From NCBI RefSeq assembly GCF_001277995.1, contig NZ_CP009220.1, positions 1,860,001 through 1,924,000 on the forward strand: a stretch of 64,000 nt of DNA. The letters run 5' to 3'. Origin of the DNA: Corynebacterium deserti GIMN1.010 (lineage in GTDB: Bacteria; Actinomycetota; Actinomycetes; Mycobacteriales; Mycobacteriaceae). The notes beneath the pieces were generated by a model. It was not told where the DNA came from. It saw only the letters and a list, made by a program, of their open reading frames with translations, and searched no databases. The stretch's first letter is position 1. Each line of letters starts with the position of its first letter. The translations under genes were made by a program, and so were the position numbers. Positions 8,609 through 17,836 of the stretch are shown here, in pieces.

Positions 8609-9525
8609 GCCCTCGGATGCGCCTGCTTAAACGCCTCAAGTAGACGTTTATTGCTGACATGCGTATATAACTGTGTCGTCTGCATCGACGAGTGGCCCAA
8701 TAACTCCTGAACCTGCCGCAAATCAGCGCCACCATCCAACAGATGAGTCGCTGCGGTATGCCGTAGCGAGTGGGGCGAAAGGTGGTCAACACCGGTCACC
8801 GTTGCTGCCTTATCGACGATTCTTCTCACTTGGCGGGCATTAATCCTCCCTCCTCGAACCCCCACGAAGAGCGCATCTGTATCCTTTGCCATGTGGGGGC
8901 GAATCGAAAGCCAGTCGTTGAGCGCGTCTCCAGCTGCATCACCAAAGGGAATAACGCGTTCTTTATTTCCTTTACCCAACACCCGCACCACTTGCCGATC
9001 ATGATCAACACTGCCCATGTTGATTCCGCATAACTCTGCAACGCGCATGCCAGTGGCATAGAGCAATTCAAGAATGGCCGTGTCGCGCAGAAATTCCTCC
9101 TCATTCGAAGAAACTGCATTTCCAACAAATTCGCCGGCTTGCTTTTCACCGAGGATTTTCGGCAGATCCCGCGTAACTTTTGGAGAAACAAGACGCGCAG
9201 CTTCATCGTTGACAAGATATCCATTTCGCTGAGCCCAGGTGGAAAAAGCCTTCAGCGAAGCAGTACGACGCGCCAATGTGGCGCGCGACTTCCCCTGGTC
9301 AACCGCTTCACCCATCCAGCCACGCAGGTTCAGCAACGTGAAGTTGTCCATGCTGCCAATCGATTCAGCCATTGCTGTGAGATCGGATCGGTAGCCGCGA
9401 ATTGTCGCCTCAGAACGTCCGACGACAAGATCAAGGTACTCGCAGAAATCGTCGATAAGCGTTTGTAGCGCAGAAGGTGGAGCGCTCCGCCCGGAGCGCT
9501 CCACCTTCTTATTTGACTCACCCAT
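8605..9525 (-). CDS. xerC: Tyrosine recombinase XerC
   Basis: Resolves chromosome dimers at dif, together with XerD. The protein has 306 residues. The N-terminal SAM-like domain covers about 20-110 and the catalytic domain the rest. All active-site residues are visible: Arg161 (ATGMRVAEL), Lys185, His252 and Arg255 (HSLRHTAATH), His278 (LLGHSSMQTT) and Tyr287 (QLYTHV). The ATG at 9525 is followed by an 18-bp perfect inverted repeat inside codons 6-18. That is unusual and could affect translation. Confidence 0.95.
   Translation of the reverse strand: MGESNKKVERSGRSAPPSALQTLIDDFCEYLDLVVGRSEATIRGYRSDLTAMAESIGSMDNFTLLNLRGWMGEAVDQGKSRATLARRTASLKAFSTWAQRNGYLVNDEAARLVSPKVTRDLPKILGEKQAGEFVGNAVSSNEEEFLRDTAILELLYATGMRVAELCGINMGSVDHDRQVVRVLGKGNKERVIPFGDAAGDALNDWLSIRPHMAKDTDALFVGVRGGRINARQVRRIVDKAATVTGVDHLSPHSLRHTAATHLLDGGADLRQVQELLGHSSMQTTQLYTHVSNKRLLEAFKQAHPRA
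9472..9509. repeat. 18-bp perfect inverted repeat at the 5' end of xerC
   Basis: Arms 9472-9489 and 9492-9509 are exact reverse complements with only CC between them. The core is GGAGCGCTCC on each side. It lies in the xerC coding sequence and would fold into a very stable hairpin or cruciform. Confidence 0.9.
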
Positions 9526-9701
9526 AGTGCTAACCCTAGCGCTTTGATGCTCCGCTGCAACGAAGCAACAAAGCTAAACAGCTTTCAAGGAACCAGCCCG
9601 AACCTTGAAGAACTTTACTTAGGCTTGCCTGACCTACACTATCTTTCTGGCTTTTTGAGCGCAACCATTTTGTAAAACTTTTTCGGGATTTCTTTCTAAA
9701 C

Positions 9702-10886
9702 CTAGAAGTTTTCTTTATTGCGCATCCAGACAGTGCCCTCCCGACTGACGATTCCCCGTTTGTGTAAGTCAAGGAGCACGTGCACAGTCAACGCCACAGT
9801 CAGCCCAGCATCCGAAGCAATTCTCGAAGCATCGCGGCCTCGCCCAGCTTCATCGAGCGCATCAAACACCCGCAACTCGTTACGCGACAATCCTTGAATG
9901 GGCGACGCTGCAAAACTTATTTCATATTGCTCCTGAACATCCAAGGCACCCACCGCGCCCAGAAGTGATCGAACATCGTCACCACTTGTCACCATTTGAG
10001 CGCTGCCATTACGAATACGCTCGTGACACCCCAAGGAACCTGCCGTCGTCACGGGCCCTGGAACTGCCATTGCGACTCGGCCCAATCCCTCACACCAACT
10101 AAGCGTGTTTAGAGCTCCTGACCGCCACGCCGCTTCCACCACCACGGTGCCTTGCGAAAGCGCAGCGACCAAACGATTACGGGTGAGGAATCGATGCCTT
10201 TGTGGTGTGGTACCCGGTGGATATTCACTCACCATCACTCCCCGATTACTGCCTGAAATGTGGTCGAACAGCTCTCTATTGTGCGCCGGATACGATCGAT
10301 CCAACCCGCACGCTGCCACCGCGATCGTGCAACCTTGCGACCGCAACGCTTCGGTGTGTGCAACTGTATCGACGCCCAATGCACCGCCAGAAACAATCGT
10401 CCACTGATGAGCAACCAGTTGCTGGGTAAACATGGCCGTGACCTCAGTGCCGTACTTACTGATGGCGCGAGTGCCTACCAAAGTGACGGATTGAGCGCTT
10501 AATTCTCGGAGATTGCCACCATTTACCCACAACGCATGGGGAGGTAACGCATCATCTTGATAGGTTCGAACATGATCGCTCATACCTGACGCGGCAAATC
10601 CGAAAGCGTGGTCAAGCTCTTCTACTGGCCATTCAGGATCATCCGTGCTGATTAGCCGCCCGCCTAATTTCGCGATGATGTCGAGATCTCGTTGCGCGGT
10701 ATCCCAGGAGAACCTGCTTTCTGTGGCTTTTAACAACGCTGGGTCTAGCCATGCTTCTCTGTTTTTTATGCCATGAGCGACCTTTTCCACATCATGCCCC
10801 GCCGCTAGTGCCTCCTGTAGGTAAGCGTTGGGACCTTCAACGACTCTGGAGAGATATGCCCACGCCATTTGACGAGTATTAGTCAC
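9702..10886 (-). CDS. dprA: DNA-processing protein DprA/Smf
   Basis: DprA binds incoming single-stranded DNA and loads RecA during transformation. The 394 residues include the Rossmann-like core with VTLVGTRAISKYG, VSGGALGVDTVAH and the GTVVVEA segment, plus a C-terminal winged-helix region. The start is GTG at 10886 and overlaps the comM stop by 4 bp (GTGA), which points to coupled translation. An ATG seven codons in is a second choice. Natural competence is not established for this group, so its role here is uncertain. Confidence 0.92.
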   Translation of the reverse strand: MTNTRQMAWAYLSRVVEGPNAYLQEALAAGHDVEKVAHGIKNREAWLDPALLKATESRFSWDTAQRDLDIIAKLGGRLISTDDPEWPVEELDHAFGFAASGMSDHVRTYQDDALPPHALWVNGGNLRELSAQSVTLVGTRAISKYGTEVTAMFTQQLVAHQWTIVSGGALGVDTVAHTEALRSQGCTIAVAACGLDRSYPAHNRELFDHISGSNRGVMVSEYPPGTTPQRHRFLTRNRLVAALSQGTVVVEAAWRSGALNTLSWCEGLGRVAMAVPGPVTTAGSLGCHERIRNGSAQMVTSGDDVRSLLGAVGALDVQEQYEISFAASPIQGLSRNELRVFDALDEAGRGRDASRIASDAGLTVALTVHVLLDLHKRGIVSREGTVWMRNKENF

Positions 10887-12406
10887 ACCAACACCTCCCC
10901 ATAGGTGGATCCTCGTAAGTCGATGGCGCGGGCTATGTGATCAAGGTTCGGTTGATCGTCTCCATCCAAATCGCATAGAGTCCACGCAAGTTTCAGTGCA
11001 CGGTCGCACCCTCGTTGAGAGATGGTTCCCTCTGCCAAGAATGCAGATAGATAGGCCATCGCATCATCGGAGGCGGGAAAATGCCGTCGAAGAAAATGCG
11101 GATCGACGTAAGCGTTGACTGTGGCGTTGAGTTCCTGGTGGCTCCACCGGATTCGACTACGGTCTCGGGCTCCTGCCACGCGCTGCGCAATGGTTTCCGA
11201 ACTTTCCGAGTCATCACTTCGCAAGACCCCACCCTTTGAGCGCGTGGCCACGACGATATCCAAGCGATCTCGTAACGGCCCCGACAGGTTGTTTAAATAC
11301 GTCGCTCGCGATGCACCTGTGCATTTACATTCATGCGCTTGTTCCGCACCACAGCGACAAGGATTAGCCGCTAACACCAATTGGAATTGCGCAGGAAAGG
11401 TGACATCATGACGTGAACGCACAATCCTGACAGATCCACACTCCAACGGAGTTCGAAGGGTATCAAGGATGGAAGCTGGAATTTCACTGATCTCATCGAG
11501 GAATAGCACCCCGTGATGAGCTAGGCTGACAGCTCCTGGCAACGGCGACCCAGATCCTCCTCCGAGAAGTGCCGCTTTGCTCACGCTATGGTGCGGAGCG
11601 ATAAAAGGAGCGGTTGAAATAGGTCCGGAGAACGTTCTTCCCACAACCGAGTGAACTGCTGTTACTTCAATTCGTTGTTTCAAATTCAGCGCTGGGAGCA
11701 ATCCCGGAAGTCTCTCTGCAATCATTGATTTTCCAGATCCAGGTGGACCGATCATCAACATATGATGCCCGCCGGCTGCTGCGACTTCAGCGGCAAATCG
11801 TGCCTCTGGCTGGCCAATCACATCACGCATATCAGGGCCCCCATCCTGATTACCAGACGTAAACGGAATGGGAGTTTCTAAATGCTCCTCCCCTTCAAGC
11901 CACCGCAGTACCTGATCCAGTGAGCTTGCCAAACGGACGGTGGGATAATCCACTAATCCTGCTTCTGCCGCGTTGCCCTCCGGAATTATGACCGTTTCAA
12001 TGCCCTCCTCTCTGGCTGCAAGTAACGCAGGCAGCACTCCTGAAACTGGCACCAGCGCGCCATCCAACGCGACTTCCCCGAGAAAGAGCGTGTGCTGCGC
12101 GCGATAGCGAACCTCGGGGCTGGGGTGGTTTGCAACCAAAACGGCAAGCGCCATTGCCAAATCCAGCTGGGATCCATGTTTGCGCATGGAAGCCGGCGAC
12201 AAGTTAATAATCACTTTTGTTTTCGGCCACTGTAAGCTGCTGTTCTGGACGGCAGTCTTGATTCGGTCTCTAGATTCTGAAATCGCCGTATCTGCCATGC
12301 CGACTACGAAAGTACCCGGAAGGCCCGGCCCTACGTTGGCCTCAACCCGAATAACGATGGCATGCACACCTTGTTGAGCAGTGGATAAAGTTCTACCGAG
12401 CGCCAT
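10883..12406 (-). CDS. comM: ComM/YifB family Mg-chelatase-like AAA+ ATPase
   Basis: A 507-residue AAA+ ATPase of the family in which Haemophilus and Vibrio ComM act as branch-migration helicases during transformation. An N-terminal Lon-like domain (about 1-170) is followed by Walker A (GPPGSGKSM), Walker B (GVLFLDEISEI) and a C-terminal chelatase helical domain. A CRCGAEQAHECKC cysteine cluster between them is typical. The ATG overlaps the end of yraN by 14 bp, and the stop overlaps dprA, giving a compact yraN-comM-dprA operon. Confidence 0.92.
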   Translation of the reverse strand: MALGRTLSTAQQGVHAIVIRVEANVGPGLPGTFVVGMADTAISESRDRIKTAVQNSSLQWPKTKVIINLSPASMRKHGSQLDLAMALAVLVANHPSPEVRYRAQHTLFLGEVALDGALVPVSGVLPALLAAREEGIETVIIPEGNAAEAGLVDYPTVRLASSLDQVLRWLEGEEHLETPIPFTSGNQDGGPDMRDVIGQPEARFAAEVAAAGGHHMLMIGPPGSGKSMIAERLPGLLPALNLKQRIEVTAVHSVVGRTFSGPISTAPFIAPHHSVSKAALLGGGSGSPLPGAVSLAHHGVLFLDEISEIPASILDTLRTPLECGSVRIVRSRHDVTFPAQFQLVLAANPCRCGAEQAHECKCTGASRATYLNNLSGPLRDRLDIVVATRSKGGVLRSDDSESSETIAQRVAGARDRSRIRWSHQELNATVNAYVDPHFLRRHFPASDDAMAYLSAFLAEGTISQRGCDRALKLAWTLCDLDGDDQPNLDHIARAIDLRGSTYGEVLV

Positions 12407-12761
12407 GTTCCACGCCCTCGTACACAGTTATATCTGCGGTTTCCAGTTCGCGATCAAGAATGACTACGACAACGTCAAAACGCAGTGGACAATACGGCCG
12501 GCCCTCAACCCATTCCATCGCGGCTTTTCGCATCCGCGTCATTTTCCCGCGCCCAACTGATTCTGCTCCCCCGAATTCTTCACCCACGCGTGTCTTGACC
12601 TCAACGAAGACAGTTGCCCCTGAGCAATCTTCGATGATGAGATCGATCTCGCCACACGGATAAGAAACGTTTCGATCGAGTAGTAAAGCCCCTTCCATTA
12701 CGTAGTGCTGCAAAGCGATATCCTCCCCCATCGCCCCAATTCTTTGTCGACGCATCTTCAT
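12393..12761 (-). CDS. yraN: YraN / UPF0102 family endonuclease-like protein
   Basis: A 122-residue protein with a PD-(D/E)xK nuclease-like core: GEIDLIIED, then VFVEVKTR. Biochemical function is not firmly known. It is related to Holliday-junction-resolvase folds. AGGGGG precedes the ATG at 12761, with another ATG two codons later. It is the first gene of the yraN-comM-dprA run. Upstream is a palindrome and a gene-poor stretch. Confidence 0.88.
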   Translation of the reverse strand: MKMRRQRIGAMGEDIALQHYVMEGALLLDRNVSYPCGEIDLIIEDCSGATVFVEVKTRVGEEFGGAESVGRGKMTRMRKAAMEWVEGRPYCPLRFDVVVVILDRELETADITVYEGVEHGAR

Positions 12762-12849
12762 AATTTCCCCCTAGAAGTTAATTCTGTATCAGTTGTGATT
12801 ACAGATTCAACGGGGCAACACACAATTCCGCAAGGATCGACGGTCGCAG

Positions 12850-12888
12850 CCTGTGGATAACTACACTCCAGCTAGCTCTATCCACAGG
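12850..12888. promoter_or_regulatory. 10-bp inverted repeat of DnaA-box-like sequence
   Basis: CCTGTGGATA (12850-12859) and TATCCACAGG (12879-12888) are exact reverse complements 19 bp apart. Each contains most of the DnaA-box consensus TTATCCACA. It lies upstream of yraN. A role in DnaA binding is inference. Confidence 0.45.
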
Positions 12889-12944
12889 ATGAGGAAGTGA
12901 AGGATTGACAAACCAAGGAGAACATCAAGGAAAACAACTAAGGC

Positions 12945-13761
12945 ATGATGCTGTCTAATTATTTAGCGAAGGAGCGCCCCAACGAAAACCTAGTAGCGAC
13001 ACTTGGCGCGATCTCAACAAAAAGTCGCCGGTTCATTGGCCCAGCACAGGGGGTTGGAGTGAACTTCTTCGAAGCGACAACTTTTAGGAACGAAGGCCGT
13101 CAGAACCACCGCTCTACCAGGAAATTCACTTTATCGGATAAATCTTTACAATTAGCACTTTTGAAAAATCAGGGAAGGCTTGTTGAAGACGCTCAAGTGG
13201 AAGATAGTGAACAAAAAGTGATTACCAGACTTTAGCCCTCATGCCTTTTAGAGGAGTGGAGGTACTACATGGCCGACTCCCAGTAGACTCTCCACATACA
13301 GGGAAGCAGATGACTTCGAAGCTAAAGAGTTGCTGAATCTCTTCACATCCCAATTAGCACTTACGTTCCCTAAAAACCATATGAAAGATCTAGCACCCCT
13401 CTAAGAAACGAAAATCAAGATGAGCTGTAAGAAAGACAAGGTAACCGATGCTCACCGCGTCAATCGCATTCGGCTTCTCCAAGAGGACCCGGATCGATAC
13501 TTCGAAAACAAGCGTCGTATCAACTTTGGTTTCGTCGCAACCGAAACTAAACCCACCACCAGATCAAACCGCAAATAGACTTTAAGACAGTGCCCCATAT
13601 TTATCAAAGAGATTTTGCTGAGAGCATCTGATCCATCTTGCCTATCGCAATTCCGACGAGGCGGCGCAAGAATACTGTCGGAATTCCGTGACCACTCCGG
13701 AAAGCCATGGGCGGCTTCTTGGAATGCACAATCCTTAGAATTCATGCCGCCTAGTCGTTAA
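12945..13761 (+). pseudogene. Decayed reading frame(s) of unknown origin
   Basis: This stretch has no intact gene. A 96-codon frame (12945-13235) ends in TAG. From about 13250 a different frame continues to 13761. It is broken only by TAA at 13402 and TAG at 13576, and its translation looks protein-like (ADDFEAKELLNLFTSQLALT, RIRLLQEDPDRYFENKRR, SEFRDHSGKPWAASW). The 52-codon piece 13420-13578 has an ATG. Together this suggests one gene with a frameshift and two nonsense codons. No family recognised. The region looks more AT-rich than its neighbours. Confidence 0.4.
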
Positions 13762-13814
13762 ATCCGGCATTGATTTCCCTTGCATTACCTTTTTTCGTAC
13801 ACGATCGGCCAACG

Positions 13815-14120
13815 CTACTCAGGCATTATGATGTCTGGCTTGTCCAACTCTTCGATGTTGACATCCTTGTACGTGATCACACGAACGTAGCGGACAAAAC
13901 GCGCTGAGCGGTACATATCCCATACCCAAGCATCAGACATGCGGACTTCGTAGTACACATCGTTACCGCTGTTATGTGGGATTAGCTGTACGGCATTTGC
14001 CAGATAGAAGCGACGTTCTGTTTCTACAACATAGGAAAACTGGCTCACTACATCGCGGTACTCGCGGTATAGCGACAGCTCGACCTCTGCTTCATAGTTG
14101 TCGAGTTCTTCAGCGCTCAT
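13815..14120 (-). CDS. DUF2469 conserved actinobacterial protein
   Basis: A 101-residue protein found across mycobacteria and corynebacteria next to rnhB (as I recall, Rv2901c in M. tuberculosis). It begins MSAEELDNYEAEVELSLYRE and is rich in aromatic and charged residues, with no membrane segment. I choose the ATG at 14120 because GGTGGAG precedes it and it overlaps the rnhB stop by 4 bp (ATGA). Function unknown. Confidence 0.85.
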   Translation of the reverse strand: MSAEELDNYEAEVELSLYREYRDVVSQFSYVVETERRFYLANAVQLIPHNSGNDVYYEVRMSDAWVWDMYRSARFVRYVRVITYKDVNIEELDKPDIIMPE

Positions 14121-14818
14121 GCTCCACCTTCCGTCGTTTCTCCATCGGTACTGCGTAGCCAATCCTCGTGTGCCTTGGCCACATTTGCATAACTATATCG
14201 GTGCTCCCGGCTTGCGCCGTGTTGGCGCACCGCGTCCATGTGGATCTTCGTGCTGTATCCCTTGTGGATTTCAAGACCGTAGTGAGGATATGTGGTAGCC
14301 ATGTCGGTCAGGAGGTCGTCGCGGGTTTGTTTTGCAATGACACTGGCGGCGGCGATGCAGCGAGAGGAGGCGTCGCCGCCAATGATGGGGAGGTGAGGTG
14401 ATGTGAGGCCTGGGATTTTCATAGCGTCGGTGAGGACGTAGCCGGGCCGGATTTCTAAGGCGGCGATGGCGCGTCGCATGCCGGAAATGTTGGCATGTTG
14501 AATGCCAAATTTGTCGATGTCTTGGGCGGAGATGAGGATGACAGACCATGCCAACGCATGTTTTTTGATCAGTGGCATGAGTTTTTCGCGGGTGGGTGCG
14601 CTAAGTTTCTTGGAATCGGTGAGCTGGGACAGCTCCTCGATTGGTTTGTCGGGGAGGATACATGCCGCGATGGAGATGGGGCCGCAGCATGCACCGCGAC
14701 CGGCTTCATCGACACCTGCGACTGGGCCGAAGCCGTTGCGGGACAGGCTGACTTCGAAGGTCCGGAGTTGTTTCAGGCGTCGAACACTTGGCCGCACAGT
14801 GGGGCGAACTGAACTCAT
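14117..14818 (-). CDS. rnhB: Ribonuclease HII
   Basis: Cleaves RNA in RNA-DNA hybrids and removes single ribonucleotides from DNA. The protein has 233 residues. The catalytic motif VAGVDEAGRGACCGP supplies the Asp and Glu metal ligands. KKLSAPTREK and YVLTDAMKIPG supply the next acidic positions. The first 25 residues are a basic extension, so a later start is possible. It sits between lepB and DUF2469, as in other actinobacteria. Confidence 0.93.
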   Translation of the reverse strand: MSSVRPTVRPSVRRLKQLRTFEVSLSRNGFGPVAGVDEAGRGACCGPISIAACILPDKPIEELSQLTDSKKLSAPTREKLMPLIKKHALAWSVILISAQDIDKFGIQHANISGMRRAIAALEIRPGYVLTDAMKIPGLTSPHLPIIGGDASSRCIAAASVIAKQTRDDLLTDMATTYPHYGLEIHKGYSTKIHMDAVRQHGASREHRYSYANVAKAHEDWLRSTDGETTEGGA

Positions 14819-14859
14819 TAAAGGACGAGGGATTGGAAGGAGGCGTCGAAAAGCAATTT

Positions 14860-15627
14860 TTAGCCCTGAATGGCAGGATCGTCGACGCCGCCGATGCGGC
14901 TAAATGGCAGCACAATGGCTTGGACCTTGCCCTTAAGGTTCTCCTCCGGGATGGTGCCTTGGTACTGATCGCCCAGGTGGTAGCGGGAATCCATGGAGTT
15001 GGTTCGGTTGTCGCCCATCATGAAGTAGTTGCCTTCTGGAACAGTGATGGGGCCGAAGTAATTGCCACCACACTCGGTGGAACCTGCGGTCTCGTCGATC
15101 GGGAACTGCGCCGGCTGCAGGATAAAGCTGTCATCGACTTTTTGGCCGTCCACCATGATGCCTGGATCGCCTTCCTGACAGGAGACGGTCTGGCCACCGG
15201 TTGCAATAATGCGCTTGACCAGGTCATTTTCATCGGGAGCGACGAGGCCGACGTAGGATCCGAGGTTCTGCAGGCCTCGAATCACGGCGTTTTCGGAGCG
15301 TTGGGTGGTGAAACCAACGTTCCAGGAGTCGGTGCCTTTGAATACCACGACGTCGCCGGCTTTGGGATCGTCGAAGTAGTAGGACACCTTTTCCACGAAA
15401 ATGCGGTCTCCCGTGCATCCTTCACAGCCGTGCAGGGTGGGTTCCATCGAACCGCTGGGGATCATGTACATGCGGCCGACGAACGTCTGCAACACGAAGA
15501 TCAATGCCAAGGTCAAGACCACAACGACGGGGATTTCGATGTACCACGGCGTTTGCTTGGCCTCTTTTTTGGCTTTTCGAGCATCCTTGCCGGACATGCT
15601 TGCAGAAGGATCGGAAGAATCAGTCAC
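14860..15627 (-). CDS. lepB: Signal peptidase I
   Basis: The membrane protease that removes signal peptides from Sec and Tat substrates. The protein has 255 residues. A charged cytoplasmic N-terminus is followed by one transmembrane helix (IEIPVVVVLTLALIFVLQTF). The nucleophile Ser is in IPSGSMEPTL and the general-base Lys in NDLVKRIIATGG. The GDNRTNSMDSR box is near the C-terminus. The start is a GTG at 15627 with a weak ribosome-binding site. An ATG ten codons in is an alternative. Confidence 0.93.
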   Translation of the reverse strand: MTDSSDPSASMSGKDARKAKKEAKQTPWYIEIPVVVVLTLALIFVLQTFVGRMYMIPSGSMEPTLHGCEGCTGDRIFVEKVSYYFDDPKAGDVVVFKGTDSWNVGFTTQRSENAVIRGLQNLGSYVGLVAPDENDLVKRIIATGGQTVSCQEGDPGIMVDGQKVDDSFILQPAQFPIDETAGSTECGGNYFGPITVPEGNYFMMGDNRTNSMDSRYHLGDQYQGTIPEENLKGKVQAIVLPFSRIGGVDDPAIQG

Positions 15628-15653
15628 GAGGTCCCACTCTATCAGCTGGATCT

Positions 15654-16184
15654 CTATTTGAGTGGAGGTAGGGCATCGAGGAGGACCTCGAAAAGCGCAG
15701 TGTCATAGCGCCGACCTCGTGGCTCGAGCCCCTCAATATTGACGTGCCAATCATGCACACGGACCGGATCAACAGCCTCCAACGCGGCGTACCACTCACC
15801 CATCGGCTCACGCAACCGCGCGTGGACCCAAACAGCATGGCGTCCGCAAAACCAATACGCTTTTCGACGAGTCCTTCCCTCACCAACAAGCTCTCGAAAT
15901 CAAACCGCTCCTTCGGTTCTTTTCCAGTCCTCACCAGCGACCAGGAATAGTGCAGCTTAAGCGGATCCAAATCGCAGATCGCCAATCCCGTCTCCTTCTC
16001 CAGAATACGCGCGGCGTTCCACCTCGTGGTGTTCACATTGCCCTAATAATGCGCTCGGACCGCCACCGCTTCATCATCAGGTTCAAGTCCTGTGGGTTGA
16101 TATTGCGGAACAAACGGCATGTCTAGTTGTCGGGACAACGTGGTCTTACCGGCGGCACTTGAGCCTTCCACTGCAAGTAATCAT
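15654..16184 (-). pseudogene. Broken P-loop kinase-like gene
   Basis: Joined across lesions, the minus strand encodes about 175 residues: Walker A VEGSSAAGKTTLS, a middle part (LEKETGLAICDLDPLKLHYS), and a C-terminal part in a shifted frame (VHARLREPMGEWYAALEAVD to EVLLDALPPLK). There is an in-frame TAG at 16043-16045 and a one-base frameshift near 15835. A third shift near the ATG at 16184 is possible. It was probably a nucleoside or small-molecule kinase. It is no longer expressed as one protein. Confidence 0.75.
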
Positions 16185-16255
16185 GGTGGCGTCCTTTTCC
16201 CCAAAACTTTTGATCGGTGAACTTCCAGGGTGGCAGCGAAGGCCCATGCGGATTA

Positions 16256-17836
16256 CTAGATGAACCTGAACGTGGATACTATTCCTTCTAGGACTGTCGT
16301 CCTCTCATACTCTCCATTTAGTTGAATGAGCAGCACGATCGTTCCGGTTTGCTCATAATCTTGAGCTCCCACGACGATAAGGGTGGTTCCATCACAGTCG
16401 TACTCATCGTATGGACCGCGATAGTAACCGTCATCCCACATATCAGAGGTGAGCAAGCTACAGCTTTCCCTAAACTTATACTGGGCCAACGCATCTTCGG
16501 CGGATATCGTGTTGTCCGTTCCCAACATCCAAAGACCCGATGTATTAAATGAGCTCCAGAATGAATTCAAGTCTGGTGAAGCCGCCACAGAATTCCAGTT
16601 TCTTCCGTTCTGATCAACGTATGGTTCAGCATCTACATCAGCCCATTCCGCAGGAACGGTGACAGCCATGGTGCCAGCAGCGTCGGAGACTTCCACGGTT
16701 TGACCGCTGTAGCCTTCGGTTCCGATTCCCTCTTCCGCTGGATCGGTGCCGAAGACATTCTCCGCAACGACTTCCAGTTCCCTGCCGTTGACTTGGCCAT
16801 CCATGAGAGAATTATTTGCAGGCCGATAAATTTCAATGTCTATGGTTCCATTACTGCCACGAGTATCCAGCACTTGGCAGTAGCTTCCCAACGTTCCGTC
16901 GTCGCCAACACTCACTCCACCTAACTTGAGGATGAGATCTCCCGGCTCCACTCCTGCCTTATCTGCAGGTCCACCAGGCTCCACCGACGACACCCACACT
17001 CCGGAAAATGATGGATCTCCACTATCCCAGGCTTGGGCATTGATACCGATCGAGGAAATTCGTTCGCCGTCGATCATGTCATCAATAACATCCCGAACTA
17101 CATCTCGATGAATAGCGAAGTTGTAATCCAGCGAGTCATCACCCGCATAGTTCACACCCAGCACTTTGCCATCAGCGGTCACCAGCGGTCCCCCTGAATT
17201 TCCACCACGGATACGTGCATCATGCTCAATGACGTGATCAAGCGACGCCCACTGCGTATCAAAATCAAAATCCGACTTGGACACAATTCCCCTGGTCAAC
17301 GTGAAATCATCCGCATAACCAACCGGGAAACCTGCTGAATACACATCCAAGCCGGTCGTAATGTTTCCCTCAAACCACTCAAAATGCGGAAGACTGTCGG
17401 TGTTGAGCTGAACAACCGCGAGGTCGAGACATTCAGATGCTCCCAACACCCTCATACTTGCTTTGTTCTCGCCATCTTCGCCATACGTTCCATCAAGACG
17501 ACCAGCGCCAACCACAACGTGATTATTAGTGATGGCAATACCCGAAGAATCAATGATGAATCCTGAACCTTGCCACGCAGATTCAGAAGGATTCACGGTT
17601 CCAGGATCAATAAACGTACCTTGACCGGTGATCTTAACTGTCGCGTCAGCTAACGTCTCGAAGGAAACTACATTGCCACTACCATTGCCCTCGGCGTTAC
17701 TTACTGCCTCAACTGTGGTGGCTGGTTCGGACGGAGTTTCACTTGATGATCCACATCCGGAAAGTACAAGTACGGGCACACCCAACGCGGCGAAACACGC
17801 TCGGGTACGTACTCGGTGAAACTGATGTAAAGCCAT
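16256..17836 (-). CDS. HtrA-like serine protease, lipoprotein with PDZ domain
   Basis: A 526-residue envelope protease. A signal peptide ends in a lipobox with Cys28 (LSGCGSS), so it is probably lipid-anchored outside the membrane. The trypsin-like domain carries His106 (ITNNHVVVG), Asp138 (CLDLAVVQL) and Ser214 (GGNSGGPLV). A PDZ domain follows (VSSVEPGGPADKAGVEPGD). The last 150 residues form an uncharacterised domain that may bind substrate. AAGGAG lies 6 nt before the ATG. It probably handles misfolded exported proteins. Its partner is unknown. Confidence 0.88.
   Translation of the reverse strand: MALHQFHRVRTRACFAALGVPVLVLSGCGSSSETPSEPATTVEAVSNAEGNGSGNVVSFETLADATVKITGQGTFIDPGTVNPSESAWQGSGFIIDSSGIAITNNHVVVGAGRLDGTYGEDGENKASMRVLGASECLDLAVVQLNTDSLPHFEWFEGNITTGLDVYSAGFPVGYADDFTLTRGIVSKSDFDFDTQWASLDHVIEHDARIRGGNSGGPLVTADGKVLGVNYAGDDSLDYNFAIHRDVVRDVIDDMIDGERISSIGINAQAWDSGDPSFSGVWVSSVEPGGPADKAGVEPGDLILKLGGVSVGDDGTLGSYCQVLDTRGSNGTIDIEIYRPANNSLMDGQVNGRELEVVAENVFGTDPAEEGIGTEGYSGQTVEVSDAAGTMAVTVPAEWADVDAEPYVDQNGRNWNSVAASPDLNSFWSSFNTSGLWMLGTDNTISAEDALAQYKFRESCSLLTSDMWDDGYYRGPYDEYDCDGTTLIVVGAQDYEQTGTIVLLIQLNGEYERTTVLEGIVSTFRFI

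Noticed and set aside
8605..9525. A phage or integrative element suggested by the tyrosine recombinase
   Set aside because: The protein is a standard housekeeping XerC in conserved neighbours, with no attachment-site repeats or phage genes around it.
13452..13745. A 97-codon minus-strand open frame in the gap before DUF2469
   Set aside because: The plus strand of the same stretch gives more protein-like sequence across two stops, so the minus frame is probably a shadow of the decayed gene.
14788..15708. A 306-codon plus-strand open frame over lepB
   Set aside because: It is antisense to lepB with its clear Ser-Lys catalytic motifs. The plus-strand product shows no family.
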